Shown: piece by piece, positions 63,010 through 64,000 of the stretch | Layout of the letters: the number at the start of each line of letters is the position of its first letter | Position numbering within the stretch: the first letter of the stretch is position 1 | DNA from: Urbifossiella limnaea | GTDB lineage: Bacteria > Planctomycetota > Planctomycetia > Gemmatales > Gemmataceae | Assembly (NCBI RefSeq): GCF_007747215.1 | Contig: NZ_CP036273.1 | Coordinates: 5,130,322 to 5,194,321 of the forward strand | DNA: 64,000 bases | Direction: 5' to 3' | The notes under the pieces: model-generated | What the model was told of the DNA's origin: nothing | What the model saw: only the letters and a program-made list of their open reading frames with translations | Databases searched by the model: none | Translations under genes and position numbers: made by a program

Positions 63010-63537
63010 ATGTCCGCTTCCACCCGCACCGGCCTCGCGGCCGGGCTGTTCGTGCTCCCTCTCGCGCTGGCCGTGAGCCCGACCCGGGCCGACGAGGAGG
63101 GGGCCGACCGCCGCGTGCCAGTCGCCGTAGCCCGGGACCGGGCGAAGCTGGCGCACGAGGTCTACGTCGCCACGCTCGACTCGATGCACCACCATTTCTT
63201 CCGCCGCGACCGTGCGGTGCTGCCGGCCCGCGCGCTGGAGGACGTGTTCACCCAGGTCGGCCGGCGGACCGGGGTCGAGGCGAAGTGGATCGCCGTGAAC
63301 ACCCCGGCGATGTCGACCGACCACGAGCCGAAGACGGCCTTCGAGAAGGAGGCGGCGGCCGCGATCGCGGCCGGGAAGGACTCGTACGAGCGGGTCGAGG
63401 GCGGCGTCTACCGGCGGGCCGGGGCGATCCCGCTCGGGACCGGGTGCGTCAGCTGCCACACCCGGTTCGCGACCGCCCCGGACAAGACGCCGCGGTTCGC
63501 CGGGCTGGTCCTCGGCGTGCCGCTGAAGGGCGAGTGA
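63010..63537 (+). CDS. Exported Tll0287-like (DUF3365) haem-binding-type protein with CxxCH
   Basis: 175 residues. A signal peptide (TGLAAGLFVLPLALAVSPTRA) is followed by a Tll0287-like domain: VYVATLDSMHHHFFRRDR, WIAVNTPAMSTDHEPKTAFEKE and a C-terminal CVSCH (about 145-150) suitable for covalent c-type haem. Such domains occur in sensor proteins and stand-alone periplasmic haemoproteins. Here it stands alone. The strong AT-rich dyad over its promoter indicates tight control. It is convergent with a small membrane-protein gene, 11 bases between stops. Confidence 0.85.
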   Translation: MSASTRTGLAAGLFVLPLALAVSPTRADEEGADRRVPVAVARDRAKLAHEVYVATLDSMHHHFFRRDRAVLPARALEDVFTQVGRRTGVEAKWIAVNTPAMSTDHEPKTAFEKEAAAAIAAGKDSYERVEGGVYRRAGAIPLGTGCVSCHTRFATAPDKTPRFAGLVLGVPLKGE

Positions 63538-63548
63538 GGCGGCCCGGT

Positions 63549-63803
63549 TCAGCCGGTCCCGATGTCCTCGACCCACCGCATTGACGGGTGGATCCGCACG
63601 TACTCGATCGCCAGGTTCTTGGCGACGATCCGCCGCACCGTCAGGGCGACGTGCCGGCTCGTGCCCGGGGTGCAGCGGGCGAGGAACTCGTCGTCCGAGA
63701 TCGGCGGGAACCGGGTCTTGAAGTCCTCCTCACGGAGCACGATTGTCGCGTAGATGCCCAGCACCACGGCCACGACGGCCGCCCCGATCATCACCGCGCC
63801 CAT
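63549..63803 (-). CDS. Small single-helix membrane protein, unknown function
   Basis: 84 residues. ATG 63803 is chosen because GGAGGTGAG lies just upstream; the frame remains open to 63938. One membrane helix (about 4-24, VMIGAAVVAVVLGIYATIVL) is followed by a soluble segment with EEDFKTRFPPISDDEFLARC and a basic C-terminal helix. No family recognised. It is divergent from iscX, with 123 bases between. Confidence 0.6.
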   Translation of the reverse strand: MGAVMIGAAVVAVVLGIYATIVLREEDFKTRFPPISDDEFLARCTPGTSRHVALTVRRIVAKNLAIEYVRIHPSMRWVEDIGTG

Positions 63804-63926
63804 CGTCTCACCTCCGTCTCGGTCACCCGGACTCCGCACGAACCGACGCCACCGTGCCGAGTCCCCGGCGCTGCCCATCGATACACCAATGGGGGAGATG
63901 GACGCCCCACCCCCGAGGGTTCTCTG

Positions 63927-64000
63927 ATGACGTGGCACGACTCCCGCGACATCGGCGAGCAGCTGTTCGAGAAGTTCGGAAAGCTGAACCCGCTGACCGT
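63927..64000 (+). CDS. iscX: IscX-family protein, N-terminal part
   Basis: The frame opens at ATG 63927, with GAGGG before it, and runs off the window. The visible 24 residues, beginning MTWHDSRDIGEQLFEKFG, match the start of IscX (W-x-DS-x-x-I-x-x-x-L), a small acidic adaptor that modulates IscS in iron-sulfur cluster assembly. Only the N-terminus is seen, so identity rests on about 18 residues. Confidence 0.7.
   Translation, partial: MTWHDSRDIGEQLFEKFGKLNPLT

Overview
The window is 64 kb of very GC-rich chromosome, densely coded on both strands, with short intergenic gaps and many ATG/GTG starts that overlap the previous stop. The gene repertoire points to a planctomycete, most likely Gemmataceae. 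It has a DUF1559 protein with a type IV pilin-like N-terminus, a giant surface protein opening with the LEDRVTP motif, DUF1080 and NPCBM proteins, MJ0042-type zinc ribbons fused to membrane segments, several Hanks-type kinases and many HtrA/PDZ relatives. The taxonomic call is inference from these families, not from a marker gene. I saw no intact tRNA or rRNA gene, no CRISPR array, no transposase and no prophage.

Layout: 1-6.8 kb holds small secreted or membrane proteins, a GT1 glycosyltransferase and a TfoX-like protein. 6.8-8 kb is queC-queD (7-deazaguanine synthesis). Next come a dicarboxylate symporter, a D-aminoacylase-type amidohydrolase and pyrB. 12-16.7 kb is a compact operon of a HEAT/TPR protein, a membrane AAA+ ATPase and a TPR/kinase/TM2 protein. 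An orphan E2 acyltransferase, two GT87-like membrane glycosyltransferases, a NicO metal transporter, a squalene-cyclase-like secreted protein, nnrD, a DinB-family protein and NDH-2 follow up to 27 kb. 27.1-37.9 kb is a minus-strand block: a DUF1080 protein, a PstC-PstA fusion permease, three HtrA/PDZ proteins of which only one keeps its catalytic triad, an NPCBM protein and an unknown secreted protein. uvrB and a 1195-residue surface protein follow. 44-51.6 kb holds an SGNH hydrolase, a small lipoprotein, a Gfo/Idh/MocA oxidoreductase, a Wza-like export lipoprotein, and a kinase / unknown / glycosyltransferase-methyltransferase operon. 51.8-59.5 kb is the trehalose operon treX-treY-treZ with queE directly behind it. 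The right end holds a double-GNAT protein, a PHB-depolymerase-type esterase, a GT2, a CxxCH Tll0287-like protein, a small membrane protein and the start of iscX.

How the genes work together: QueC, QueD and QueE supply three steps toward preQ0, but queE sits 51 kb away in the trehalose operon. TreX debranches glycogen, TreY converts the chain end to a trehalosyl unit and TreZ releases trehalose. The HtrA block looks like a secreted quality-control or scaffold set that mixes one apparently active protease with two pseudoproteases, one of them also carrying a degenerate esterase domain.

Two DNA-level patterns run through the window. First, a consistent promoter shape (TTGC-type -35, 16-18 bp, TAG/TAC-type -10) lies ahead of several unrelated genes. 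Second, there is a set of hairpin elements built of short tandem units with the complementary units in the other arm. Most are intergenic, but two lie in frame inside the interdomain linkers of the E2 enzyme and the PstC-PstA fusion.
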